64,000 bases of DNA from Arthrobacter sp. N199823 (lineage in GTDB: Bacteria; Actinomycetota; Actinomycetes; Actinomycetales; Micrococcaceae), in assembly GCF_002929705.1 (NCBI RefSeq), contig NZ_PJIN01000008.1, forward strand, positions 62,001-126,000, written 5' to 3'. The notes under the pieces were generated by a model. The model worked only from the letters and a program-made list of their open reading frames with translations. It searched no databases and was not told where the DNA came from. Each line of letters starts with the position of its first letter. Positions within the stretch are counted from its first letter, which is position 1. Below, piece by piece: positions 34,440 to 42,254 of this stretch. The position numbers and the translations under genes are program-made.

Positions 34440-35762
34440 CTAGATGGCGTCGGCTTCGGGTGTTGGGCCACTGGTGGAAGAGTCCCGGAGCGCAGCCCAG
34501 TGGCGTAACCGTTCGGAGATGGCCCGCTCGTACCCGAGGGTGGTGGGTTCGTAGTAGGTCTCTCGGCGCAGGCCGTCAGGGAAGTAGTTTGCGCCAGAGA
34601 ATCCGGTTTCAGTATCGGGGTCATAGACGTAGCCCTTGCCGTAGCCGAGGTCCTTCATCAATCGGGTGGAGGCGTTGAGGATATGAGCGGGTGGCATGAG
34701 GGAGCCGGTTCGTTTGGCGGCGGCCAGTGCTTTGCTGAATCCGCGGTACACGCCGATCGACTTCGGCGCGGTCGCGAGGTAGATGACAGCTTGGGCGATG
34801 GCGAGTTCTCCCTCGGGTGATCCGAGTCGTTCGTAGACGTCCCAGGCTGCGAGGGCTTGATGGACGGCGTTCGGGTCGGCCATGCCAATGTCTTCGGTGG
34901 CGAATCGAGTGATGCGACGGGCAATGAAGAGGGGGTCTTCGCCGCCGTCAAGCATCCTTGCCAGCCAGTAGAGTGCAGCGTCGGGGTCGGAACCGCGCAT
35001 TGACTTGTGGAGTGCGGAGATGAGGTTGTAATGGCCTTCCTGCGATTTGTCATAGAGCGGTGCTCGTTTCTGCACGGCGGCAGCGAGGGCGGCCGAGTCG
35101 ACGGGGGCGGGTAGGCCTTGTACTTGTTCGATCATATTCAGCAGGTACCGGCCGTCGCCGTCGGCCATGGCAGTGAGCGCCTCGCGTGCTTCATCAGTGA
35201 GGGGTAGTGGCCAACCGAAGAGTGCTTCGGCGCGGGTGATGAGGGTGCGCAGCGCGGCATCGTCGAGGCGCCGGAGAACGAAAACTTGGCAGCGGGAGAG
35301 CAGTGCGCCGTTGAGTTCGAAGCTGGGGTTTTCTGTGGTCGCGCCGACGAGGATGACGGTGCCGTCTTCGACGTAAGGCAGGAATGAGTCTTGCTGGGCG
35401 CGATTGAATCTGTGGATCTCGTCGACGAATAGCAGCGTGCCCTGACCAATCTCGCGCCGACGTTGCGCGAGCTCAAACACCTTGCGAAGATCCGCGACGC
35501 CGGAGAAAGTTGCGGAGAGTTGTTCGAACGCAAGGTTGGTTTGCTCGGCGAGGAGGCGCGCGATAGTGGTCTTCCCGCATCCCGGCGGCCCCCAAAGCAC
35601 CATCGAGACGAGTCGCTGAGCGTCAACCATGCGCCCGATCGGCGCTTCCGCGGCGAGTAGATGGTCCTGCCCGAGGACGTCCTGCAGGGCGCGCGGGCGG
35701 AGCCGATCAGCCAGAGGGCGGGAGGCGTCGTCGACCTCGAATAACGACGGCGTATCGCTCAC
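34440..35762 (-). CDS. rarA: Replication-associated recombination protein A (MgsA AAA+ ATPase)
   Basis: A 440-residue clamp-loader-like ATPase that acts at stalled replication forks. Near the N-terminus it has PLADRLRPRALQDVLGQDHLL, Walker A GPPGCGKTTIARLL (about 58-71), Walker B LLFVDEIHRFNRAQQD (about 108-123), sensor motif GATTENPSFELNGALLSRC and the C-terminal tetramer domain with YKGVYDPDTE-like GKGYVYDPDTE. The start is GTG 35762, three bases after the stop of the preceding yjbR gene, so it is the last gene of a three-gene unit. Confidence 0.95.
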   Translation of the reverse strand: MSDTPSLFEVDDASRPLADRLRPRALQDVLGQDHLLAAEAPIGRMVDAQRLVSMVLWGPPGCGKTTIARLLAEQTNLAFEQLSATFSGVADLRKVFELAQRRREIGQGTLLFVDEIHRFNRAQQDSFLPYVEDGTVILVGATTENPSFELNGALLSRCQVFVLRRLDDAALRTLITRAEALFGWPLPLTDEAREALTAMADGDGRYLLNMIEQVQGLPAPVDSAALAAAVQKRAPLYDKSQEGHYNLISALHKSMRGSDPDAALYWLARMLDGGEDPLFIARRITRFATEDIGMADPNAVHQALAAWDVYERLGSPEGELAIAQAVIYLATAPKSIGVYRGFSKALAAAKRTGSLMPPAHILNASTRLMKDLGYGKGYVYDPDTETGFSGANYFPDGLRRETYYEPTTLGYERAISERLRHWAALRDSSTSGPTPEADAI

Positions 35763-35764
35763 GT

Positions 35765-36118
35765 CTACTGCTCCCGGTGGGGAGGGTTGGCGAGGTCATA
35801 GGAATCGAGCACCAAGTCTCCGATCAGCTCAGTGGTGATCCCCTCGCCGGGTCCGATCGAGATCCAATGCTGCTTGTTAAAATAGCGGCCCATGGTGATG
35901 GAGTTGAAATCACGGCGGAGCGCATCCCCGTGATGTGGGTCGGCCTTCACCGTGATGATTTGCAGGTCCGGATCGTCGTCAGTGACGATGAGGAAAACCT
36001 TCTCATGCACCTTCCACACGTCTAGGTGGGCCGTGAACGGGCGCCCATGGGTGACTGCCTGGAGCTTCACGGCGCTCTCGCGGGCGTGTTGCTGCAGCTG
36101 CTCGCCCGAAGGGATCAC
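35765..36118 (-). CDS. MmcQ/YjbR-family protein (second of a pair)
   Basis: A 117-residue YjbR (CyaY-like fold) protein: HGRPFTAHLDVWKVHEKVFL, IITVKADPHHGDALRRDF, and MGRYFNKQHWISIGPGEG are the family motifs. Members bind DNA in some cases, but the role is not established. ATG 36118 overlaps the stop of the upstream paralogue by four bases, and rarA begins directly after its own stop. About one third of residues are shared with the neighbouring copy. Confidence 0.88.
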   Translation of the reverse strand: MIPSGEQLQQHARESAVKLQAVTHGRPFTAHLDVWKVHEKVFLIVTDDDPDLQIITVKADPHHGDALRRDFNSITMGRYFNKQHWISIGPGEGITTELIGDLVLDSYDLANPPHREQ

Positions 36119-36504
36119 AGTCCCCTCCGGTCGCCGAAGATCTCGGGATCGACGGGGCGTTTCGCGCGTGGAAGATTCTCGACCACCAGTAGGTAGGACT
36201 CGGTGACGAGGTCCTCGACGAGATTTTTTTGCAGAGTTTCTCCTGGATTCAAGGTAATCCAGTGTTTCTTGTTCATGTGGAATCCCGGCGTAATGTCCCT
36301 GTGGTTCTCGCGAAGAGTTTTACTGTTTTCCGGATCTGCCTTGACGATCACGATCGGTTCCCCGATGACGTCTGTCATCAGCATGTTGACCTTGCCGCGG
36401 ACTTTGAACACCTCCCAGTCGAGACCAAAGGGGTAGACGATTTCAGCCCCCGGCAGCTCCTCGACCCGGTCGCGTGCTTGCTGCTGCAGCGTGTCACCGT
36501 CCAA
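36115..36504 (-). CDS. MmcQ/YjbR-family protein (first of a pair)
   Basis: A 129-residue YjbR-type protein: YPFGLDWEVFKVRGKVNML, IVIVKADPENSKTLRENH, HMNKKHWITLNPGE. The open frame continues to 36756, but a TTG at 36504 with AGGAGGAG five to six bases upstream and the family N-terminus (GDTLQQQARDRVEELPG) define the start. It heads the yjbR-yjbR-rarA unit. Confidence 0.86.
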   Translation of the reverse strand: MDGDTLQQQARDRVEELPGAEIVYPFGLDWEVFKVRGKVNMLMTDVIGEPIVIVKADPENSKTLRENHRDITPGFHMNKKHWITLNPGETLQKNLVEDLVTESYLLVVENLPRAKRPVDPEIFGDRRGL

Positions 36505-36769
36505 GGCGCTCCTCCTGAAGTTATTGATATGAACCTGACTGGCATGAACGAGGGTATCCCAGTGTGTGGACCGAGGTACAGGCGTGTCTTTGCCGGGACG
36601 GGCGCACGTGCGGAAGGGTAAACCGAACAACCCGGGACGACGGTCCCACATCCTGCGGATGACGCGTGAGGTGATCTGCGCAAACGTCGTCGACGCCGAC
36701 CACGCCATCCTCGACAGCTCCACCCAGTCCACGCCAAACGGCATCGTGCCGAACAAACCCTCGCTCCCT
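36505..36769. other. Spacer upstream of the yjbR-rarA unit
   Basis: About 265 bases between the divergent yjbR gene and small-ORF copy 2. Both strands are open, but no frame has a ribosome site or motif. It should contain the yjbR operon promoter. The plus frame from 36566 runs into copy 2 and may be part of the ancestral longer protein. Confidence 0.4.
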
Positions 36770-36964
36770 GGTGAAACCAGCTTCTGGGCTGAGGCGGTTG
36801 CTGCAATGAAGAGGGAGCTGGAAATCCCTCAAGGTAGGCAATGGCGCATGAACTTTGATTCCATTTCCCTGCCCCTGAAGATCTGCGCACCCTTCACGAG
36901 CGAGCTCGTGAAGGGTGCGCGAAGTGGGCCCGAGCTATTCGCTGTAAGCGCGACGGGTGCCTAA
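36770..36964 (+). pseudogene. Small-ORF family, copy 2, internally deleted
   Basis: Homologous to 32669-32884: FWAEAVAAMKREL, GRQWRMNFDSISLPLKI, then RSGPELFAVSATGA. About 20 codons present in copy 1 after LKI are missing, and a perfect hairpin (36885-36920) sits at that point. Copy 2 keeps an open frame upstream where copy 1 has a stop. After the stop codon, short repeats (ACGGGTGCCTA twice, then ATCGGTGGCC twice) follow. Probably a decaying gene. Confidence 0.5.
36885..36920. repeat. Perfect 17-bp inverted repeat with 2-base centre
   Basis: GCGCACCCTTCACGAGC at 36885-36901 and its exact complement at 36904-36920 are separated only by GA. It lies inside small-ORF copy 2 where copy 1 has unrelated coding sequence, so it looks inserted or rearranged. 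Confidence 0.85.
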
Positions 36965-37005
36965 CGGGTGCCTAATCGGTGGCCTAATCGGTGGCCGAGA
37001 CGGCC

Positions 37006-37401
37006 CTACCCCCAGAAGATGTCTTCGGCCCGGCCGTCTTCGGAGAACAGGTGAACCTCGATGATTTTGCCGTCGCGGATGGTGAGTAGGTCGATTCCGC
37101 CCATGTCCATGGAGCCTTGAGTGTGTGTGCCGGTAAATCGAACCGGCACCGCAACAAGCTCACCGTTGACCATCGACGCTCCCGTAACGGAGAGCTGGAA
37201 ACTACCTTCGCTGACGTCCATCATGCCGCTCAGTAATGCGCCGACCCCTTCGATGCCGGTGTGGTCACCTGAAAAGCGATTTGCTCCGGGTTGGTGCCAA
37301 ACCACCCGGGCATCCAGCAAGCCCATGGCTGTGGACACGTCTCCCCGTCCAAGAGCGTCAAAATATGCGGCCGCGATGGCCGCGGGTGTCAGTTCCATCA
37401 T
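37006..37401 (-). CDS. SnoaL-like / NTF2-fold protein
   Basis: A 131-residue cone-fold protein: TPAAIAAAYFDALGRGDVS, LLDARVVWHQPGANRFSGDH and GIDLLTIRDGKIIEVHLFSE are the SnoaL/ketosteroid-isomerase-like pattern. Members are isomerases, cyclases or small-molecule binders; the substrate is unknown. ATG 37401 has AGGGAG at six bases. It is divergent from an HxlR regulator with a palindrome in the 84-base gap, so it is probably its target. Confidence 0.88.
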   Translation of the reverse strand: MMELTPAAIAAAYFDALGRGDVSTAMGLLDARVVWHQPGANRFSGDHTGIEGVGALLSGMMDVSEGSFQLSVTGASMVNGELVAVPVRFTGTHTQGSMDMGGIDLLTIRDGKIIEVHLFSEDGRAEDIFWG

Positions 37402-37446
37402 TGTTTTCTCCCTGGTTTGTTTGCGAACTTGTCCATGATTACATTT

Positions 37447-37460
37447 GGTAACCTGTTACC
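37447..37460. promoter_or_regulatory. HxlR operator candidate
   Basis: GGTAACCTGTTACC is a 6+2+6 palindrome in the intergenic region between the SnoaL-like gene and hxlR; GTAAC recurs at 37466-37470. Symmetry and position suit a dimeric HxlR repressor. Role inferred. Confidence 0.5.
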
Positions 37461-37485
37461 TCAACGTAACTAAAGGAGATTGTTA

Positions 37486-37851
37486 ATGACTCACCCTGAA
37501 TGGAACGTTATGGTCGCCACATGTCCGTCACGGACGTCATTGGCTCGGATCGCGAATAAATGGACAGCAATGATTGTCATTGCCCTCAGTGGGGGCTCGC
37601 TTCGCTTTGGGCATATTCGACAAGCAGTCCAAGGAATTAGCGGGAAGGTTTTGACTGACACATTGCGTGACCTTGAGCGCGATGGCATTGTGTCCCGAAA
37701 GTCCTTCGATGAAATGCCCCCGCGTGTGGAGTACGCGCTGACAGATCTGGGGCGGACCCTTCAGGAGCCCCTGACCGCCCTAGGAAGATGGGCCGAGGCG
37801 AATATTGAAGAGGTAGAGCGTTCCCGCAACTCCTATGACGCCAACCGATAA
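37486..37851 (+). CDS. HxlR-family transcriptional regulator
   Basis: A 121-residue winged-helix protein: CPSRTSLARIANKWTAMIVI with the conserved Cys near residue 13, LRFGHIRQAVQGISGKVLTD, and the wing DEMPPRVEYALTDLG. ATG 37486 has AAAGGAG at seven bases; TTG 37480 is less likely. It is divergent from the SnoaL-like gene and convergent with the MFS gene. Confidence 0.9.
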   Translation: MTHPEWNVMVATCPSRTSLARIANKWTAMIVIALSGGSLRFGHIRQAVQGISGKVLTDTLRDLERDGIVSRKSFDEMPPRVEYALTDLGRTLQEPLTALGRWAEANIEEVERSRNSYDANR

Positions 37852-37921
37852 AGGGCGCATCAACGTGTACCTTCCCTTTTTTCCAAGCGAGAAAGTCTGG
37901 TTGAGCAGCTCGGACGCAGTC

Positions 37922-39190
37922 CTACCCCGAACCGCTGAGCGGATCAACACCTTGTGGCCCACCGCGGGCCGGTAGCTTGAGCAGGATGACAGCGAGGAGG
38001 CAAAGGCATGTCAGGGTGGCCGCCGCGGCGGTCACGGCATTGCTGAGGGTGCCGCTTGAAGCAAGCGCGCCGACTCCGATGGCCGTGCCTGCTTGAAAGA
38101 AGTAGGCGATGAGGTAGAGGAAGGAGAGCGTGGCGCCGCGATGGTGCTTGGGTGCGACGCTGTTGATGAGGCCAAGCCCGCCGGTGAATGTCAGGGAGTA
38201 GGCGATGCCACCCACCAAGCACCAACTCAGGAAGAGCCAGACTGATCCGTAGATGCTCGCGGCAACCATGATGGCAAGGCTGAGCACCGTCAGTGCGGTC
38301 CCTGCCCATATCTGGGCACGGGCAGGAACACGCCCCAGTAGCAGTGCGGTGAGGCCTATGGACGCGGCCGAGGTTGCCAGAAGCGCCCCGGTGATTGCCT
38401 TGTTGTCGGTCTGAGCGAACGCGGAGATCATGTGTGCCCCGAGCGAGAGGAAGATCGCGCCCATGGAGTAAGCCAGCACAACAGATAGTGTGGCGATCAT
38501 AAAACTGAGCCGGATTCCGCGGGGTACGTGGGGTGCTTGAGGGCGCCATCGATGCCGTGTCGGAGGACGGTCGCTCGGAGTCATGAGCAGGGTGGTCATC
38601 GTGGCCAGGGCCAGCACGAACAAAACGATGTAGCTCAGCACCAGGGGGAGTGGTGCGAACTGGGACAGCAGTCCGCTGACGAATAGGGCCAGCGTTAGCC
38701 CAGTCGCTGTAGCCACTGTGGCCATGGTGCTGGCGAATCGGGGGTTGCTGCGCGGGTTGTTCTCGATCAGTGAAACAGTTGCCGCTCCCATGGCTAGGCC
38801 GGAGCCGATCCCCTGCAGTGCTCGCCCAGCGAACAGGAAGCCAACGTGTGGTGCGAACGCGAACAGCAGGGTGGAGAGGGCGATCAGTAGCACTCCGCCG
38901 ATCATGACCAATCGCCTGCCATAGAGATCGGAGAGGTTGCCGAAGAGGGGCAACGCGACGATGAGGGCTAGGGGATAGGTGGCGAAGATGCTGGTAATGA
39001 CTACCGGGGCGAGGTCCCATTTCTCGGCGTAACTTGGGTACAGCGTGCTCGGCGCCCCGGAGGACCAAAGCACCAGGGCGAGCACGAACGCTGCGGACAG
39101 GAATGCCCCGCGCTTGCCCAGCACTCCTGACCCGCGGGCAGAGCGAGGGGCGGAGCCGTTGCGCGTCAAGGCCGCCTCTGTGCGTTTCAT
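37922..39190 (-). CDS. MFS drug/metabolite exporter
   Basis: A 422-residue, 12-helix MFS transporter: FVLALVLWSSGAPSTLYPSY for TM1, LFGNLSDLYGRRLVMIGG (the MFS loop 2-3 motif) and GRALQGIGSGLAMGAATVS for TM4-5. The motifs fit the DHA1 efflux group. Start ATG 39190 overlaps the stop of an upstream thioesterase gene by four bases, so the two form an operon facing an HxlR regulator. Substrate unknown. Confidence 0.9.
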   Translation of the reverse strand: MKRTEAALTRNGSAPRSARGSGVLGKRGAFLSAAFVLALVLWSSGAPSTLYPSYAEKWDLAPVVITSIFATYPLALIVALPLFGNLSDLYGRRLVMIGGVLLIALSTLLFAFAPHVGFLFAGRALQGIGSGLAMGAATVSLIENNPRSNPRFASTMATVATATGLTLALFVSGLLSQFAPLPLVLSYIVLFVLALATMTTLLMTPSDRPPTRHRWRPQAPHVPRGIRLSFMIATLSVVLAYSMGAIFLSLGAHMISAFAQTDNKAITGALLATSAASIGLTALLLGRVPARAQIWAGTALTVLSLAIMVAASIYGSVWLFLSWCLVGGIAYSLTFTGGLGLINSVAPKHHRGATLSFLYLIAYFFQAGTAIGVGALASSGTLSNAVTAAAATLTCLCLLAVILLKLPARGGPQGVDPLSGSG

Positions 39191-39708
39191 TGGGTGGGGC
39201 CAGGCTGGATGATCAGGCAGGTACTCGAAGCGGTGGCCAGCACGCGCCCCTCGCTGTCACGGATGTCCGCCTCAGCAAAGGAGGCGCTTCTGCCGCGGCG
39301 GGTGACCCAGCCGTGTGCTGTGACTGCTCCGGTTTCGGCGGTGATAGGGCGGAGGAAGGAAACCTTGATCTCCAGGCTCGTGTAGCCAACGCCTGCCGGC
39401 AAGGTGCTGTGCACGGCGCACCCGCATGCCGAGTCAAGAACCGTCGCAAAGAATCCGCCGTGCACCGAGCCGATCGGGTTGTAATGGGACTCATCGGGTT
39501 GCGCGGTCATGACGACGTCGCCGTCAGAGACGGACACAAATTCCAGCCCAATGTGACTACTAATGGGTGGTGGCGGGGCGGTCCCGGCAATCAGGGCACG
39601 CAGCGCCTCGATGCCTGTCTGTTCAAATAGTTTCCCCTTGTCCGCTTCGGGACTCTGGTAGTTGATGGTGCGCGAACGGTGTGTTGGCGGCTCGGACTGT
39701 TGCGTCAC
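39187..39708 (-). CDS. PaaI-family hotdog thioesterase
   Basis: A 173-residue acyl-CoA thioesterase-like protein. The hotdog motif HYNPIGSVHGGFFATVLDSACG near residue 80 and the strand VGYTSLEIKVSFLRPI identify the PaaI/YdiI group, which hydrolyse aryl- or acyl-CoA thioesters. The start is GTG 39708 with AAAGGAAA five bases upstream; the frame to 39831 is unsupported. Co-transcribed with the MFS exporter and divergent from hxlR at 39883. Confidence 0.87.
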   Translation of the reverse strand: MTQQSEPPTHRSRTINYQSPEADKGKLFEQTGIEALRALIAGTAPPPPISSHIGLEFVSVSDGDVVMTAQPDESHYNPIGSVHGGFFATVLDSACGCAVHSTLPAGVGYTSLEIKVSFLRPITAETGAVTAHGWVTRRGRSASFAEADIRDSEGRVLATASSTCLIIQPGPTQ

Positions 39709-39882
39709 AGGATTTCCTTTGATTGCTAGATTTTGCCTCCGTCCGCTGAGCTTCACAAACGAGGCAGCTACACCCGAGCTTATGCTAGCTTGGTTAAAGC
39801 AACTCAGGGTGAATATGACAGATCGAGTCACCCTTGGGCAAGTTGCTGATGCACGCTGAGCAGCTTTGGAAAGGAGGCGATC

Positions 39883-40371
39883 ATGCCCCCAAAATCACGA
39901 ATTCTCGTGGATGCCTTGGGTAGCCAGTGCGCTATTGCCAGATCTCTTGGGGTACTCAGTGATCCCTGGAGTTTTCTCCTGCTGCGCGAGGCGCTGCTTG
40001 GACGGCGCACGTTCGCACAGTTCCGAGAATCTTTAGGCATCGCCACAGACGTTTTGACGGCCCGCCTCAACGCGCTGGTCGATCACGGGGTGTTGGAGAA
40101 GGTGCCGTACCAAGAGCTGGGGCAGCGCACACGCCATGCCTATGTCCTTACCTCTGCCGGGGAAGAATTAAAGCTCGTCCTAGTGGCGATGCAACAGTGG
40201 GGTGAGGTGCACCTTCCGCACGGGCCAGGCTCCAGCGTGATTCCGGTGATCGGCGAGGCTCGGGAGCGCGTCAGCGTTGCCTTGGTCAATACTCGAGGCC
40301 AGATAGTGAACCATGAGGATGTGGAGTTCCTTCGTTTCCCCGCACTGGATGAAGCGAGCAGCCCCAACTGA
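39883..40371 (+). CDS. HxlR-family transcriptional regulator
   Basis: A 162-residue HxlR protein, longer than most: CAIARSLGVLSDPWSFLLLRE holds the conserved Cys near residue 16, RTFAQFRESLGIATDVLTARL the recognition helix, then LGQRTRHAYVLTSAGEEL. The C-terminal 50 residues form an extra segment seen in ligand-binding members. AAAGGAGG precedes ATG 39883. It is divergent from the thioesterase-MFS unit, its likely target, and ends two bases before the convergent TetR gene. Confidence 0.9.
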   Translation: MPPKSRILVDALGSQCAIARSLGVLSDPWSFLLLREALLGRRTFAQFRESLGIATDVLTARLNALVDHGVLEKVPYQELGQRTRHAYVLTSAGEELKLVLVAMQQWGEVHLPHGPGSSVIPVIGEARERVSVALVNTRGQIVNHEDVEFLRFPALDEASSPN

Positions 40372-40373
40372 CG

Positions 40374-40976
40374 CTATTGGGGGAGGATCGCAGCAACCTG
40401 CCCGCGGATGCTCTGGATAATTTCTTCCATACCAGCTGTTGCGTTGACACTGCTGGCCATGGTCAGGAACATGATGGCGGAGATGACGCGGGCCAGTGTG
40501 GTGGCATGGGAGGAGTCAATGAGTTGATCTCGTTGAAGGACCGCGGCGATGGCCTCCTGCGTCTGTTGCGAGAGCTCGAGCGCTGCGCGTCTGTGTGGTT
40601 CTTCCGGGTCACCGAAGACCATTTCGCGTAGGTACGTCCGGCCGTTCTCGACTTGCTTTCGGTTGCAGTGCACCACCTCGGTGAGGATCGCCATGACGGC
40701 CTCTAGCGTCTGGGGGATTTTCTCCGCGGCAGTCCTGCCCCGTACCAGCGAGTTGGCATAGCTGGAGTTTTGCACCATCAGCAATAATTCGCCTTTGGAC
40801 TTGGCATAGAGAAACAGGGTGCCAGAGCCAATGTCGGCCTTTGCGGCAATTTGCGCCGTGGTGACATCATCCACGCCATGGTCGAAAAACAGCTCGTCGG
40901 CGGCGGCAATGATGCGGTCAAGTTTGGCTTGCTTGTTCCGCTCTCGCCGCCCCAGAGGCGGGGATGATTCTGGCAC
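40374..40976 (-). CDS. TetR-family transcriptional regulator
   Basis: A 200-residue repressor: the helix-turn-helix is KLDRIIAAADELFFDHGVDD to IAAKADIGSGTLFLYAKSKGEL (residues 18-62), followed by a variable ligand domain. It is divergent from an old-yellow-enzyme gene; an inverted repeat lies in the 170-base gap, so it probably controls the ene-reductase/SDR pair. Confidence 0.9.
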   Translation of the reverse strand: MPESSPPLGRRERNKQAKLDRIIAAADELFFDHGVDDVTTAQIAAKADIGSGTLFLYAKSKGELLLMVQNSSYANSLVRGRTAAEKIPQTLEAVMAILTEVVHCNRKQVENGRTYLREMVFGDPEEPHRRAALELSQQTQEAIAAVLQRDQLIDSSHATTLARVISAIMFLTMASSVNATAGMEEIIQSIRGQVAAILPQ

Positions 40977-41001
40977 GCTGGTCCTTTCAGGAATAAAGTA
41001 T

Positions 41002-41027
41002 GACTACCCTCAGTTATGAGTATAGTC
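41002..41027. promoter_or_regulatory. TetR operator candidate
   Basis: GACTA (41002-41006) and TAGTC (41023-41027) form an inverted repeat around 16 bases, in AT-rich DNA just upstream of the tetR start. Size and position fit a TetR site, but the arms are short. Confidence 0.35.
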
Positions 41028-41146
41028 GGTACTGCTTGGGAATGGATGTGGGTCCCCTCATTCTCCCATGACGGACCGGAGCTCCCAGCTTCGCGTGCCG
41101 TAGCGCCGGTACTATGCCCTCCCTAACTAGAAGGAACATTTTCCCC

Positions 41147-42223
41147 ATGACTTTGTCTTCTCTGTGGCAACCATTCACTCTGGGCCGTGTGGAGCTTTCA
41201 CACCGACTCGCACTGGCACCGATGACGCGTAACCGGGCTCAGGCTGACGGAACTCCAGGCGATCTTGTCGCTGAGTACTACGGTCAGCGCACTTCCTTGG
41301 GGCTGTTGATCACCGAAGGTGCCCAGCCCTCGGCCGACGGTCAGGGTTATGCGAACACGCCCGGCATCTATACGCCAGAGCACATTGCGGGCTGGCGGAA
41401 AGTCGCTGATGCTGTGCATAGCGGTGGGGGATCCTTGTTCATCCAGCTGATGCACGCGGGCCGGACCTCTCACCCGGACAACACCCCGCATCACCGTCAG
41501 CCGGTAGCGCCGTCGGCCATCTCCGCCGGTGTGGACATTGGCACCCCGAGCGGACAGCAGCAGACGCCGGTGCCGCGTGAACTGAGCATCGAGGATATCC
41601 AAGCCACGATCGCCGAGTTTGTCCACGCCGCTGCGTCCGCGATTGCTGCCGGTGCCGACGGCGTGGAGATTCATGGTGCGAACGGGTACCTGCTGCACCA
41701 GTTTCTTTCCCCAAATGCGAACCACCGCACCGATTCCTACGGTGGGTCAATCGAGAACCGCTCCCGCTTTGTCATTGAGGTGGCCCGTGCTGTGGCGCAG
41801 GAGATCGGCGCAGACCGTGTGGGCATTCGCCTGTCCCCGTCAATGCCGTTGGGCGGCATCAACGAAGGTGAGGTTGCCGATGTGCGGGTTCAGTATGGGC
41901 ACCTGGTCGGTGAGCTGGCCGGCCTGAACTTGGCCTATCTGCACCTGCACCACGTAGGAGATGATGAGTTGTTGCAGTCCTTCCGTGAGGTATGGCCGAC
42001 GGCGGTTCTCGTGGTCCGCTATGGCCGCACCCGCGAGCAGATCGCCGCCGACATCGATGCTGGCTTTGCCGATATTGCACCCGTGGGGCGCATGGCTCTG
42101 GCCAACCCCGACGTCGTCGAGCGACTGCGTGCCCAGGCTCCCATGAACGATTTGGACCCCGCCACGATCTACGGTGGCGGCGAATCCGGATACACCGATT
42201 ACCCCGTCCTGGCGAACGCCTAA
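41147..42223 (+). CDS. Old yellow enzyme-type alkene reductase
   Basis: A 358-residue FMN-dependent ene-reductase of the NemA/XenB class that reduces activated C=C bonds or nitro groups. Motifs: LALAPMTRNRA at residue 21, FIQLMHAGRTSHP near 95, the substrate His/Asn in EIHGANGYLLHQFLSP near 178, YGGSIENRSRF near 200, and the FMN segment DIAPVGRMALANPD near 310. Start ATG 41147; the frame to 41114 adds only 11 residues. An SDR gene follows 31 bases on, in the same unit. Confidence 0.94.
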   Translation: MTLSSLWQPFTLGRVELSHRLALAPMTRNRAQADGTPGDLVAEYYGQRTSLGLLITEGAQPSADGQGYANTPGIYTPEHIAGWRKVADAVHSGGGSLFIQLMHAGRTSHPDNTPHHRQPVAPSAISAGVDIGTPSGQQQTPVPRELSIEDIQATIAEFVHAAASAIAAGADGVEIHGANGYLLHQFLSPNANHRTDSYGGSIENRSRFVIEVARAVAQEIGADRVGIRLSPSMPLGGINEGEVADVRVQYGHLVGELAGLNLAYLHLHHVGDDELLQSFREVWPTAVLVVRYGRTREQIAADIDAGFADIAPVGRMALANPDVVERLRAQAPMNDLDPATIYGGGESGYTDYPVLANA

Positions 42224-42254
42224 CAACCCATAAATGCAGAAAGTAGGAAAAACC

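Noticed and set aside
37944-39068. A 374-codon frame overlapping the MFS gene on the same strand
   Set aside because: Arg/His/Pro-rich product without membrane helices; the other frame is a clear MFS transporter coupled to the thioesterase.
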